This document shows, piece after piece, positions 33,354 through 43,200 of a stretch of DNA of 64,000 bases. Below the pieces are notes generated by a model. It ran no database searches. It was not told where the DNA came from and saw nothing but the letters and a program-made list of their open reading frames with translations. The number at the start of each line of letters is the position of its first letter. Position 1 is the first letter of the stretch. The position numbers and the translations under genes were made by a program. Location: assembly GCF_000737765.1 (NCBI RefSeq), contig NZ_JPRI01000002.1, positions 744,001 to 808,000 on the forward strand, written 5' to 3'. The stretch is from Chryseobacterium vrystaatense. Its GTDB lineage: Bacteria > Bacteroidota > Bacteroidia > Flavobacteriales > Weeksellaceae.

Positions 33354-33917
33354 TTAGAGATCTTCTAAAAACTGCTGATCTTTATTCCAGAGCTTTTTCT
33401 TTTTCAGTAAGGCCACCACATATTTCTTCAATTCATCAGATACCGTTCCCTGAAAAAAACAGGGATCTATTTCCTGCCCATCTTTATCTGCATAAGGTTT
33501 ACATTCTTTTTTGCTTACCATTAAATTTTTTGTTTCTGAAGAAATGGTAACAGTTTGAACCATTTTATCTTCTTTGTAAAAATCCAGCTGAATGTCATAT
33601 TGATTGGGTAAAGCATGGCCTGATTTGGGGGTCCTCAATAATGCAATGAGTTTTTGTTTTTCTGTCCTATTCAGACTTGCGGAACCAGTCTTTGTTATAC
33701 TTTCTCTGACATCTTCATTTAATGGATAACTCAACTTTGTAATACTATCCTTCTTATAAACTGGAGGCTCCGTTGTTTTATCTTTAAAAGATATTATGGA
33801 TATCATTATTCTATCCGAATCTTGTACAAAAAAATTATAATTTTCAAACTGCTGAGAAAATACATATGAAGAAAAACAAACAAATATAAAAGTACACAGG
33901 ATATTTCTTTTTTTCAT
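33354..33917 (-). CDS. secreted protein of unknown function
   Basis: A 187-residue protein with a signal peptide (ILCTFIFVCFSSYVFSQQ). The mature part has mixed strands and helices, with two cysteines (KKECKPYADKDGQEIDPCFFQG) about 15 residues apart that could form a disulfide, and a basic helical end. I do not recognise the family. It converges on the Kef antiporter gene with only 17 bp between stops and no terminator visible. Confidence 0.6.
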   Translation of the reverse strand: MKKRNILCTFIFVCFSSYVFSQQFENYNFFVQDSDRIMISIISFKDKTTEPPVYKKDSITKLSYPLNEDVRESITKTGSASLNRTEKQKLIALLRTPKSGHALPNQYDIQLDFYKEDKMVQTVTISSETKNLMVSKKECKPYADKDGQEIDPCFFQGTVSDELKKYVVALLKKKKLWNKDQQFLEDL

Positions 33918-33995
33918 TTAATAATAGAATTAAGGTATGGAATCACGAGTAGGTATCAATTCAAAGTGATGTTATTTCTTGCACTTTATAAAAAT

Positions 33996-34031
33996 AAAAC
34001 CCTGATTGAAACTGACATCAATCAAGGTTTT
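33996..34031 (-). terminator. intrinsic terminator of the head-GIN gene
   Basis: 14-bp stem with one mismatch (33996-34009 / 34018-34031). On the minus strand it is followed by TATTTTTAT. Confidence 0.7.
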
Positions 34032-34055
34032 TTATGATTTAAGTAAAATATCCCT

Positions 34056-34880
34056 TTATTGAATATTTACGCTTCCGCCACTACTTTCATGTTTGGTAAT
34101 ATTTTTAAGTTCACCTCTTTTAGAAACATCTACACTTCCTCCCGAAGATGCTTCGGCATTTAATGAATTAACAGCACTGATCTGAATGCTTGCACCGCTG
34201 GATGCATCAGCTTTTACGTTGTCTGCAATAACATCTTTGGCAGAAATGCTACTTCCTGATGAAGAACTGATATCAGCATTTTTACTTTTCCCTGAAATAT
34301 CAAGGCTTGCTGCTGAAGATGCTTCAATATCAAGATCCACCGCCCATATTTTCCCGCTGTAGCTGCTGCTGCTTCCCGCTGAAATATCAAAATCATTGGC
34401 TTCCAAATCCCCTGAAACGCTAGCTGCACTGGATATATCGATGCTTAATTTATCTTGTGTGAATTTATCTTTTATCTTGATACTTGCTGCTGAATTGGCA
34501 ACCAGCTTTGTAAAATCTTTCGTGTAGATCTTAGCTTTCACATTATGGCTGTTCATCACTCTTATCCCTTTTTTGTAATGGATATGAAGCTTCCCGCCGT
34601 CGTTGTCTACAAGGATTTCATTAATGATATTTTCCGGGGCAGAAATAACTACTTTCTCAGTTTCTGATTTGATTACTTCAGCATCAATAGCCTGTGAAAC
34701 TTCTATTTCGTCAAAATCTCCGTTAAATACTTTCTCTTTAACCGGGCCATTGTCTTTGTCGATCACTTTGTCTACCCAGCCACTATTACTATTATTGTCA
34801 TTGTTTCTTCTATCATGTTTTTCATTACATGATGCCATCAGCGAGAAGGCTGAAAGTACAAAAAGAGTTGTTGATTTCAT
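34056..34880 (-). CDS. head-GIN domain (DUF2807) lipoprotein
   Basis: The 274-residue protein has a lipobox at MASC (Cys18) and an Asn/Asp-rich linker. The head-GIN domain begins FNGDFDEIEVSQAIDAEVIKSE, and GKLHIHYKKG is typical. The second half is a Ser/Ala/Gly-rich run in which SSAAS, SSGAS and SSGGS turns recur about every 20 residues, as expected of a right-handed beta-helix. The family is common in Bacteroidetes; function unknown, probably an envelope or surface protein. It is divergent from dcp (58 bp). Confidence 0.85.
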   Translation of the reverse strand: MKSTTLFVLSAFSLMASCNEKHDRRNNDNNSNSGWVDKVIDKDNGPVKEKVFNGDFDEIEVSQAIDAEVIKSETEKVVISAPENIINEILVDNDGGKLHIHYKKGIRVMNSHNVKAKIYTKDFTKLVANSAASIKIKDKFTQDKLSIDISSAASVSGDLEANDFDISAGSSSSYSGKIWAVDLDIEASSAASLDISGKSKNADISSSSGSSISAKDVIADNVKADASSGASIQISAVNSLNAEASSGGSVDVSKRGELKNITKHESSGGSVNIQ

Positions 34881-34938
34881 GTTTACTGCTTTTATAAATT
34901 AAGTTTTAATATCTTTATACTTTAATAACAACTAATTT

Positions 34939-37080
34939 ATGAAAAATATTTCATCGGTATTGTTAATTTCTGCGCTGGCACTTAACCAATCTTGTACTAC
35001 AATGAAGAAAACCGATACTCAACAGGAGATTCCTGTTACCGATCCATCTTTATCTTCAAACCCTTTTATGAAGAAAAGTAAGCTTCAGTACGAAGCTCCG
35101 GAATTCGATAAAATAAAAAATGAACATTTTAAACCTGCTTTCGATTTTGGCCTTAAACAGCACGATGCTGAGATCCTGAAAATCGCCAATAATCCTGAAG
35201 CTCCTACTTTTGAAAACACAATTGTAGCCCTTGAAAAAAGTGGCGAAGTTTTAAAAAGAGCTACTATAGTATTTTCTAATCTTACAAGTGCCAATACCAA
35301 TCCTACCCTTCAGGCGTTAGATGAAGAATACGCTCCCATATTTGCTGCGCATTCCGATAAAATGTACCTGAATGAAAATTTATATAAAAGAATAAAGTCG
35401 ATTAAAGAAGACGGATTAGATGCTGAAGGTAAAAAACTTGTACAGTTTTACAAACAAAACTTTGAAATTGCAGGCGCAAATCTTTCTGCAGCGGATAAGG
35501 AAAAATTAAAGCAGATCAATCAGGAGATGGCTTCACTTTCTACTCAATATGCCAATAAGCTATTGGAAGCAAGAAAGCAGGGCGGTGTATTTTTCTCTGA
35601 TGCTAAGGAGCTGGACGGGCTTTCAGCGGACGAGATCGAAGCTGCAGCAACTGATGCTAAAACAGCAGGACAGCCTGGAAAATATTTACTTGCACTTCAA
35701 AATACAACACAACAGCCTCTTCTTCAGAATCTGAAGAACAGAACAACGAGAGAGAAACTTTTCAAAGCATCCTGGCTGAGAGCTGAAAAAGGTGATGGAA
35801 ACGATACCCGTGAGACCATTGAAAAACTAGCCAAACTGAGACTTAAAAAGGCACAGACTTTAGGTAAAAAAAGCTTCGCGGAATGGAAACTTCAGGACCA
35901 GATGGCTAAAACACCGGAAGCAGCAACTAATCTGATGAACCAAATCGCGACTCCTGCTGTAGAAACAGCAAGACGTGAAGCTAAAGATATTCAGGATCTG
36001 ATCGATCAGCAGAAAGGAGGTTTCAAGGTAGAACCATGGGACTGGAATTTCTATGCAGAGCAGGTAAGAAAAGCAAAATATGATCTTGATGAAAACCAGA
36101 TCAAACCTTATTTTGAAGTGACTACCGTTTTGGAAAAAGGAGTATTTTATGCTGCTGAAAAGTTCTACGGACTTACTTTCAAAAAGAGAACTGACCTTCC
36201 GGTTTATCACCCGGACGTGGTAACCTACGAAGTTTTTGACCACGACGGAAAATCTATTGCAATCTATTATCTTGATTTCTATACCAGAGATTCTAAAAAC
36301 GGAGGGGCATGGATGAGTAATTTCGTTGAGCAGTCTTACCTTTTAGGAACAAAGCCTGTAATTGTCAATTGTTATAACTATCAGAAACCAGCACCGGGGA
36401 AACCTTCACTGATCAGTTATGATGATGTTTCTACGATGTTCCATGAATTCGGACATTCTATCCATGGGATGTTTGCAAGCCAAAAATATCCATCCCTTTC
36501 CGGGACCAGCGTTCCGAGAGACTTTGTAGAATTCCCTTCGCAAATCAATGAGCACTGGGCTTTAGATCCTATCGTTCTCAAAAATTATGCGATCCACTAC
36601 GAAACCAAGCAGCCGATTCCTCAGGCTTTGGTTGAAAAAATTAAAAAAGCAGCTACTTTTAATCAGGGATATATGACGACAGAACTTGTTTCTGCGGCGG
36701 CTCTGGATATGGACTGGCACACAGTAACCAGTGAAAGTCAGCTGATTCCAGTTCTGGATTTTGAAAAACAGTCATTAGCCAGCCACGGATTTACTTTAGC
36801 TACCGTGCCTCCAAGATATCATACTCCTTATTTTGCTCACATCTGGGGCGGAGGATACTCTGCGGGGTATTATGCTTATTTATGGTCGGAAACCCTTGAT
36901 AATGATGCATGGGAATGGATCAAGAGCAATGGCGGTCTGACCAGAGAAAACGGTGACCGTTTCAGAAAATACATTCTTTCTGTAGGAAATTCGGTAGATC
37001 TTAATCAGGCATTCAGAGATTTCACAGGACATGATCCGGATATCAAACCTTTATTGAGAAACAGAGGTTTTATAAAATAA
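34939..37080 (+). CDS. dcp: M3-family peptidyl-dipeptidase Dcp, exported lipoprotein
   Basis: A 713-residue zinc peptidase that removes dipeptides from peptide C-termini. The zinc motif HEFGH is at 502-506 within TMFHEFGHSIHGMF, and the distal Glu lies in the FPSQINEHWAL block about 30 residues later. The Dcp end EWIKSNGGLTRENGDRFRKYILSVGNS is intact. The N-terminus is a lipoprotein signal (LALNQSCTT), so unlike cytoplasmic E. coli Dcp this copy is exported, probably for using peptides made by secreted proteases. Confidence 0.93.
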   Translation: MKNISSVLLISALALNQSCTTMKKTDTQQEIPVTDPSLSSNPFMKKSKLQYEAPEFDKIKNEHFKPAFDFGLKQHDAEILKIANNPEAPTFENTIVALEKSGEVLKRATIVFSNLTSANTNPTLQALDEEYAPIFAAHSDKMYLNENLYKRIKSIKEDGLDAEGKKLVQFYKQNFEIAGANLSAADKEKLKQINQEMASLSTQYANKLLEARKQGGVFFSDAKELDGLSADEIEAAATDAKTAGQPGKYLLALQNTTQQPLLQNLKNRTTREKLFKASWLRAEKGDGNDTRETIEKLAKLRLKKAQTLGKKSFAEWKLQDQMAKTPEAATNLMNQIATPAVETARREAKDIQDLIDQQKGGFKVEPWDWNFYAEQVRKAKYDLDENQIKPYFEVTTVLEKGVFYAAEKFYGLTFKKRTDLPVYHPDVVTYEVFDHDGKSIAIYYLDFYTRDSKNGGAWMSNFVEQSYLLGTKPVIVNCYNYQKPAPGKPSLISYDDVSTMFHEFGHSIHGMFASQKYPSLSGTSVPRDFVEFPSQINEHWALDPIVLKNYAIHYETKQPIPQALVEKIKKAATFNQGYMTTELVSAAALDMDWHTVTSESQLIPVLDFEKQSLASHGFTLATVPPRYHTPYFAHIWGGGYSAGYYAYLWSETLDNDAWEWIKSNGGLTRENGDRFRKYILSVGNSVDLNQAFRDFTGHDPDIKPLLRNRGFIK

Positions 37081-37086
37081 TTTGTT

Positions 37087-37116
37087 AAAAGCATTCGTTT
37101 TCGGATGCTTTTTTTA
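37087..37116 (+). terminator. intrinsic terminator of dcp
   Basis: Stem AAAGCATTCG / CGGATGCTTT with one G-T pair and a T4 loop, followed by a T-run. Confidence 0.75.
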
Positions 37117-37233
37117 TTTAACCGCAAATCTCATCAATGTTTCAGTAAGAACGCCCTTATTCTTGTGCAAATTTTGCAGATCATCAAGATGTTTGCATTA
37201 TTATTTTAATCTGCATGACACAAATAAATCGTG

Positions 37234-37241
37234 TAAATTTG
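37234..37241 (+). promoter_or_regulatory. -7 box of the ychJ-like gene
   Basis: TAAATTTG, 19 bp before the ATG at 37260. It lies after the in-frame ATG at 37215, arguing against that start. Confidence 0.5.
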
Positions 37242-37259
37242 TGCTTTAAAATGTATAAA

Positions 37260-37637
37260 ATGAATTGTCCCTGCTGCTCAGGAAAATCTTATGAAGAATG
37301 CTGCCAACCTTACCACACGGGAGAAAAACATGCTCCAACTGCGGAAGCTTTAATGCGCTCACGTTTTTCTGCATTTGCAATACCGAACGGAAAATACCTT
37401 ATGGAAACTACATATCCGGCAAAAAGAAAGTATCACAATACAGAAGACCTGCAGGAATGGGGAGAAATTAATGAGTGGACAAAACTGGAAATTATAGATA
37501 AGCCTTCTGTCAGTAAAGTTGAATTTAAAGCTTTTTATACTGATGAAGAAGGAAATCAGCAGCTCCATCACGAATTGTCAAAATTCAAAATGATTCAGAA
37601 CCGTTGGTTTTATGTGAGTGGAGAATTTTTAGAATAA
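37260..37637 (+). CDS. YchJ-family (UPF0225) SEC-C zinc protein
   Basis: The 125-residue protein starts MNCPCCSGKSYEECCQPYHTGEK, a SEC-C type zinc-binding motif (CPCxSGxxxxxCC) as at the start of E. coli YchJ. A cystatin/NTF2-like YchJ domain follows, with AEALMRSRFSAFAI, VEFKAFYTDEEGNQQLHHELSKF and NRWFYVSGEF. Function unknown. The start at 37260 is chosen for the family N-terminus; 37251 would add three residues. Confidence 0.88.
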   Translation: MNCPCCSGKSYEECCQPYHTGEKHAPTAEALMRSRFSAFAIPNGKYLMETTYPAKRKYHNTEDLQEWGEINEWTKLEIIDKPSVSKVEFKAFYTDEEGNQQLHHELSKFKMIQNRWFYVSGEFLE

Positions 37638-37644
37638 AAGAAAA

Positions 37645-37671
37645 AAATGTCCGGAAAAAATCCGGACATTT
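37645..37671. terminator. bidirectional intrinsic terminator
   Basis: 11-bp perfect stem (37645-37655 / 37661-37671), A5 loop, with A-run and T-run flanks, between the ychJ-like and FKBP genes. Confidence 0.85.
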
Positions 37672-37679
37672 ATTATAGT

Positions 37680-38180
37680 TTAGTGAGCCTCAGTCCCGTC
37701 AATTCCATGAGCGTGACCATGCGTCAATTCTTCTTCTGTTGCAGGACGTGTATTTACAATTTCCACCTGGAAATCTAAAACTTTCCCAGCCATTGGATGG
37801 TTAAGGTCAGCGATTACTGCTTCAGGTGTTACCTCTACTACAAATGCCTGGAAATTATTTCCCTGACCATCTGATAAAGGTAAAATAGCTCCTATAGGAG
37901 GAACTCCTGATTCCTGGAACATATCGATAGGCAACTGCGTGATAGAGTTTGGATCCTGTTCTCCGTAAGCTTCTTCCGGCTGAATGACAAAAGCTGCTTT
38001 ATCACCAGCTTTAAGGCCAAGGATATTTTGTTCAAATTTTGGAATCATCATTCCTACACCATATAAAAATGTAAGTGGGTTTTCTGCTGTTGTTTCTTCT
38101 ACAAGAATTTTACTTCCATCTTCTTCGATCGTGTGAAGTATGTAGCTTACTGCTACAACATGGTTGTGTTCAATTGTCAT
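37680..38180 (-). CDS. SlyD-like FKBP peptidyl-prolyl isomerase
   Basis: A 166-residue FKBP of the SlyD class: VVAVSYILHTIEEDGSKIL, PLTFLYGVGMMIPKFEQNILGLKAGDKAAF and PEEAYGEQDPNSI, with the IF (insert-in-flap) chaperone domain at about 75-125 and DLNHPMAGKVLDFQVEI (129-145). The short C-terminal tail is His-rich (HGHAHGIDGTEAH), like the nickel-binding tail of SlyD but shorter. It is probably a cytoplasmic folding helper and perhaps a metal store. Confidence 0.9.
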   Translation of the reverse strand: MTIEHNHVVAVSYILHTIEEDGSKILVEETTAENPLTFLYGVGMMIPKFEQNILGLKAGDKAAFVIQPEEAYGEQDPNSITQLPIDMFQESGVPPIGAILPLSDGQGNNFQAFVVEVTPEAVIADLNHPMAGKVLDFQVEIVNTRPATEEELTHGHAHGIDGTEAH

Positions 38181-38222
38181 ATTTTATCTTTTTTTTCGCG
38201 ATGTTTTTCACGATTAACGGCA

Positions 38223-38230
38223 CAAATATA
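38223..38230 (-). promoter_or_regulatory. -7 box of the FKBP gene
   Basis: TATATTTG on the minus strand followed by T, 42 bp before the start codon. Confidence 0.45.
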
Positions 38231-38294
38231 CTATTTTTGAAATGATTGGATGTTTAAAACCTGTTAAAACAAAAATCTTAAAACAGCATCCTTT

Positions 38295-38546
38295 TTACTT
38301 TCCGTCTTTTGTTTCGTTTCGTTTTTTCTGTCTCAGCACAAAGAGGTACAGACTTTCTACTTTGGTTCTCGCCCAATCTGTTTTTCTTAAAAATTTCAGA
38401 GAAGAGTTGATGCTCGGATTATCAGTAAAGCACTTGATATTGATCTGCTCACCAAGTTTTTCGAATCCTTCATAGTATTCTACCAGTTCTTCAAGAATGG
38501 CATCGAGCCTTTTTCCGTGTAAAGGATCTTTTGATTTTTCTTCCAT
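38295..38546 (-). CDS. VF530-family (DUF2132) DNA-binding protein
   Basis: An 83-residue protein with the family pattern DPLHGKRLDAILEELVEYYEGFEKLGEQINIKCFTDNPSINSSLKFLRKTDWARTKVESLYL covering nearly the whole length. It is named after a Vibrio structural-genomics target; the fold is described as double-stranded DNA-binding and the biological role is unknown. The C-terminus is basic (RQKKRNETKDGK). Single gene. Confidence 0.88.
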   Translation of the reverse strand: MEEKSKDPLHGKRLDAILEELVEYYEGFEKLGEQINIKCFTDNPSINSSLKFLRKTDWARTKVESLYLFVLRQKKRNETKDGK

Positions 38547-38665
38547 AACGCAGTAAAATTAAAATATTTTATCCGACTTAGCGACTAAAATTGTTTAAAC
38601 TCCCAATCTTTAGTATTTTTGATGAGTGTATTTTTACCTAAAAACTATTCATTCCGAAAATAAAT

Positions 38666-38818
38666 ATGAGCAAAAATAACGAGGAAAACCGGAAAAAACA
38701 TAAAAAGAAAATTGATCAGAAAAAACGTAAAATACAAAATGCAGAAGCAGAAAGGAAAGCACGTTTAAAACAAATTCGAGAAGATTTTAGAGCCAGAGAA
38801 GCCGATAGCAAACCATAA
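38666..38818 (+). CDS. 50-residue highly basic helical protein (unknown)
   Basis: The ATG at 38666 opens a 50-codon frame ending in TAA at 38816. The product is almost all Lys, Arg, Glu, Gln, Asn and Ala (for example KKHKKKIDQKKRKIQNAEAE) with no hydrophobic core, predicted as one charged helix. TATTTTTG at 38613-38620 matches TAnnTTTG upstream. Its composition suggests binding to nucleic acid or ribosomes. It precedes sbcD by 191 bp, and that gap shows no other gene. The frame could be chance, but the strongly biased composition argues for a real gene. Confidence 0.5.
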   Translation: MSKNNEENRKKHKKKIDQKKRKIQNAEAERKARLKQIREDFRAREADSKP

Positions 38819-39009
38819 TAATCATTAATATTTTGAAACCTGGCGGCTTTGAAACCCATTAGGTCAGAAACTGTAAATTGTCTTTTGCTACAGACAAGGT
38901 TATTTTCCAAATGTAATTTACTGTCAGTTACAAATAAAGCTTAAATTAAGGTAATCCCTATCTTTAAAATTACATTTCATATTTACTTTAAAACAATAAT
39001 AGAATTTTC

Positions 39010-40215
39010 ATGAAAATCCTCCACACCGCAGATTGGCATTTGGGAAAACGACTGGACAGATTTTCCCGTCTGGAAGAACAGATTTCAGCAATGGAAGAAA
39101 TCATCTGCATTGCTGATGAAGAGCTTGTTGATCTTATTCTTGTTGCCGGTGATCTCTTTGATAATTTTACACCAGGTACAGACGCTGTCGAACTGTTTTA
39201 TAAAACACTGAAACGGTTATCAAAAAATGGACAACGTCCCGTGATCGCTATTTCAGGGAATCACGATTCTCCCAACCTCATCAATGCACCTGATCCGCTT
39301 GCCCGGGAATGCGGTATTATTTTAATCGGTCATCCTAAAACCGAAATTCTACCTTTCGCAACGGAACATTTCAATATCATCAACTCCAAAGCAGGATTTC
39401 TGGAGCTTAAGCTTACAAATACAGATTTCCCTGTACGGATTTTACATACTCCTTACGCCAATGAGATCCGCCTGAAAGAATATTTCGGTGAAAATAAGGA
39501 GGAAGAGATTAATAAAGTACTTTCTGAAACCTGGAAGGAACTGGCAGATCAGTTTTGCGATACGAACGGCATTAACCTGCTGACGGCTCATCTATATATG
39601 AATAAGAGAGGAGCTGAAATTCTGGAAGAGCCGGAAGGTGAAAAACCCATCAAGATCGGAAATGCAGACCTCATCTATTCGGATATCATTCCTGAACAGA
39701 TCCAATATACAGCGCTGGGACATCTTCATGCTTTTCAAAATATCGGAACACAGGAAAAGCCTGTTGTCTATTCCTCTTCTCCTCTATGTTACAGTTTTAG
39801 CGAAGCAGGACAGACCAAATATGTTTCAATCATTGAGGCAGAACCGGACCAACCTGTATCATTCGTGAAGAAGCCTCTAAAAAGTGGAAGAGCTTTGGTA
39901 AGAAAAACCTTTACCTCGGTTGAAGATACCGTTCACTGGCTTACCGGAAATCCCAATACATTTATTGAATTAACACTGGAAAGCGAAACGTTTCTAACAG
40001 CTGACGAAAGAAAAATGATTTATCAGTCGCACAACGGTATCGTTCATCTGATTCCGCGAATTAAGAACAGGGAACTTACTGAACAGGAAAATCCTGAAAT
40101 TAATCTGAATCAGAATATTGAATTCCTGTTTAAAGATTATTTCAAATCTAAAAATGGAGGCCAGGAAGCCAATGAAGAACTTATGAATTTGTTTAACGAA
40201 ATTTTAAATGCCTAA
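39010..40215 (+). CDS. sbcD: exonuclease subunit SbcD (Mre11-like)
   Basis: A 401-residue nuclease subunit of the SbcCD complex, which cuts DNA hairpins and protein-blocked ends. Phosphoesterase motifs appear in order: HTADWHLGK (5-13), VAGDLFDN (47-54), ISGNHDS (81-87), LLTAHLY and ALGHLH near residue 238. The C-terminal capping domain is present and the length is normal. It ends 2 nt before sbcC, so the two are co-translated. Confidence 0.96.
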   Translation: MKILHTADWHLGKRLDRFSRLEEQISAMEEIICIADEELVDLILVAGDLFDNFTPGTDAVELFYKTLKRLSKNGQRPVIAISGNHDSPNLINAPDPLARECGIILIGHPKTEILPFATEHFNIINSKAGFLELKLTNTDFPVRILHTPYANEIRLKEYFGENKEEEINKVLSETWKELADQFCDTNGINLLTAHLYMNKRGAEILEEPEGEKPIKIGNADLIYSDIIPEQIQYTALGHLHAFQNIGTQEKPVVYSSSPLCYSFSEAGQTKYVSIIEAEPDQPVSFVKKPLKSGRALVRKTFTSVEDTVHWLTGNPNTFIELTLESETFLTADERKMIYQSHNGIVHLIPRIKNRELTEQENPEINLNQNIEFLFKDYFKSKNGGQEANEELMNLFNEILNA

Positions 40216-40217
40216 GC

Positions 40218-43200
40218 ATGATACCTGTCCAATTAACGATCGAAGGTCTGTACTCCTATCAGGAACGCCAGACCATAGACTTTAAAAACCTTACAGATGC
40301 CGGATTATTTGGTATTTTCGGTGCTGTAGGTTCCGGAAAGTCATCAGTGCTGGAGGCTATTTCTTTTGCTCTATACGGTGAAACAGAGCGTTTGAATATG
40401 CGTGATAAAAGGGCTTATAATATGATGAATTTGAAGTCTAACAGTTCTTATATAGAATTTGATTTTATCAATTATGAGAATAAATTATTCCGCGCCACCA
40501 GAGACTTCAGAAGAAATTCGAAAAAATTCGAAGATGTAAAACCGTATTCTGTAACATTCTACGAGCAAATTGATGGTAAATGGATTCCTTTGGACCATAC
40601 CAATGCGGAAACTGTTATTGGCTTAAGTTATCCTAATTTTAAAAGAACCATCATCATTCCACAGGGGCAGTTTAAGGAATTTCTTGAATTGGGTGCTGCA
40701 GAGCGAACGAATATGATGAAGGAAATCTTTAGTCTTCAACGTTATGATCTTCAGAACAATGCTTCTGTTTTGTACGGAAAAAACAGGTCTGAACTCGATC
40801 AGCTTGAAGGGCAGTTAAAAGGTTTTGAAGAAATTAACGAAGAAAATATTCAGCTTCAAAAAGGATATCTGGTAGAAGAGCAGAAAAAGTTCGGGGAATC
40901 CAATCAAAAGTTTGAAGAGATTTCAACGACCTATCAGCAGCTGAAAAATTTAAAAACAGATTTTGAAGGTTTAAAACAAAACAGAGAGCAATTTGGTAAG
41001 CTATCCGAACAGAAACCTCGGATGGATGCATTGGAGGCACAAACAGAGCTTTATGATAAAGTTTTCAGGATATTCAATCCTTTAATTGCTGAGAAAAATA
41101 AACTTTCCAAAGAAATTGAAGTCAAACATAGTGAAAAGGAACTTCAGGTTAAAACTTTACAGGAAACTGAAAAGGATTTTAAAGCAATTACAGAACAGCT
41201 TTCAATTCTTGAACCACAGTTTAAAGCATTGGAACAATCCAGGGCTCAGGAAAACGATCTGAGTCTGATGGTGAAAATTCTGACATTCTCCAAAGAGATC
41301 AAAGCTCTTAAAGACAGAACAAAAATAGGTTCTGAAAAGGTAAAGGAAGTCGAAGACAACAGAAATATTATTCAGAAAAAGATCGATACATTCTCTAGGG
41401 ATGTAGAAATTCTGAAGGAACAGAAGCTGGATCCGGTTGTACTTACAGCTGTTGGAAACTGGTTTATACAGCAGAAAAACTTCAAAAAATCACAGCTGGA
41501 GCAGATCAGTAAAATTGAAAACCAGCAGAAACAGATTACAGAAATTTTGGAGGAGCTGAAACGTTTTTCTTTTCATGAAAATTTCAGAGAAGATTTCAGT
41601 ACTCATAAGACTGCTCTGGAAATTAAGAAAAAAGAGTTTTCGCAAAAACAGGATCACTTAAAGATCCAAAAGGAACTTTCGCATTTTGCCAGTGAACTTC
41701 ACGATGGTGAATCCTGCCCTCTTTGCGGTTCTGAGGAACATCCCAATATCGTGGAGTTTCAGGATGTACATACCGAATTACAGGAAATTCAGGAGAAAAT
41801 CCAGGGTATAGAACAGGAGTTGTTGAAGAACCAAACTCAAGAGGCTGAAATTGAGAAAATTTTAGCCCGAAAAAAAATATTTGAAGAACAGCTTATTGCT
41901 GAACAAAAAGCGTTGGCTGAGATTCAAAAAAATATTGAAAGTCACATTCAGCATTTCGTTTGGAAACCTTTCAGTCCGGATCAGGAAGAAGATTTTGAAA
42001 AAAAACGCTCGGATTCTTTTGCTCTGGAAAAAAAGATTGAAGAAATCAGCCAGCAAGTTACTTTAGAAAGGGAAACTTTGGAAAGTGAAAGCAAGACCTT
42101 AGATAAATACAGAAGCGCCCTGGAAACTTTCAGACTGGAAGAAGCAGCCAAACAAGAACAGATTAACATCAACCGCTCCAACCTGAAAACGCTGGACTGG
42201 ATAAGCTATGAGCAAAAAACCGTAGCTGAGGTTGAAGATGCTTATCAGAAGCTATCCCAATTTAATACAGAAACGGAACAAAATTACCAAAAGGCATCAC
42301 AACAGGAAAAAGTACTTGCACCTAAACTTGCTGAACAAAGAACTCTCGTCAATCAATCTGAAAAACAGATTACGGAACTTGAAAAAGAAATTTCAGAAAA
42401 TAAGGAAGCGATTACTTTAGCGCTAACCGAACATAATTTTGCAGACTTTAAAGAAGCAGAAAATATTTTAGGTCAGAAGATCAATGTACAGGATGAGAGA
42501 ACCAAGATTCAAAAATTTAAAATTGATTATGAAACTTTAAAGAAGGTCATTGAGGGTCTTGAATTAAAGCTGAAAGGACTTACATTCGATGATGAGCAAT
42601 TTTCTCTGGCTGAAAAACAGTTCACTGAAGCTCAGAATGATCTGAAACAGATGAATGATTCTGTTGTAAAAATCAGGTCAGAAATTGAAAGACTGGAAAA
42701 GGAATTCCTGAAGAAAGAAGAGTTGCTAAAGAATCTTACCAGTCTTCAGAAACGTTCCGAAAATTTAAAATTGATGATGAACCTGTTTAAGGCAGCCGGC
42801 TTTGTACAATATGTCTCCTCCATTTATTTGAGACAGCTTTGCGATCATGCCAATGTCCGTTTTCATAGAATGACGAGAAACCAACTGAGTCTTCAGCTGA
42901 ATGAAAGTAACGATTTTGAGATCATCGATTATCTTAACGAAGGCAGAAGCAGAAGTGTAAAAACTCTTTCGGGAGGACAGTCTTTTCAGGTCTCTTTAAG
43001 CCTGGCTCTTGCATTGGCAGAAAGTGTTCAGGCCAATGCACAGGCCGACAAAAATTTCTTTTTTATAGATGAAGGTTTTGGAACTCAGGATACGGAATCC
43101 GTCAATATAGTATTTGAAACCCTGACGAATCTGATGAAAGAAAACCGAATTGTAGGAATTATCTCGCACGTGGAAGAGCTTAAAGAAAAGATTCCAACGG

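Noticed and set aside
38716..38910. 64-codon minus-strand frame
   Set aside because: It overlaps the 50-residue basic plus-strand gene; no domain, promoter or signal peptide is evident.
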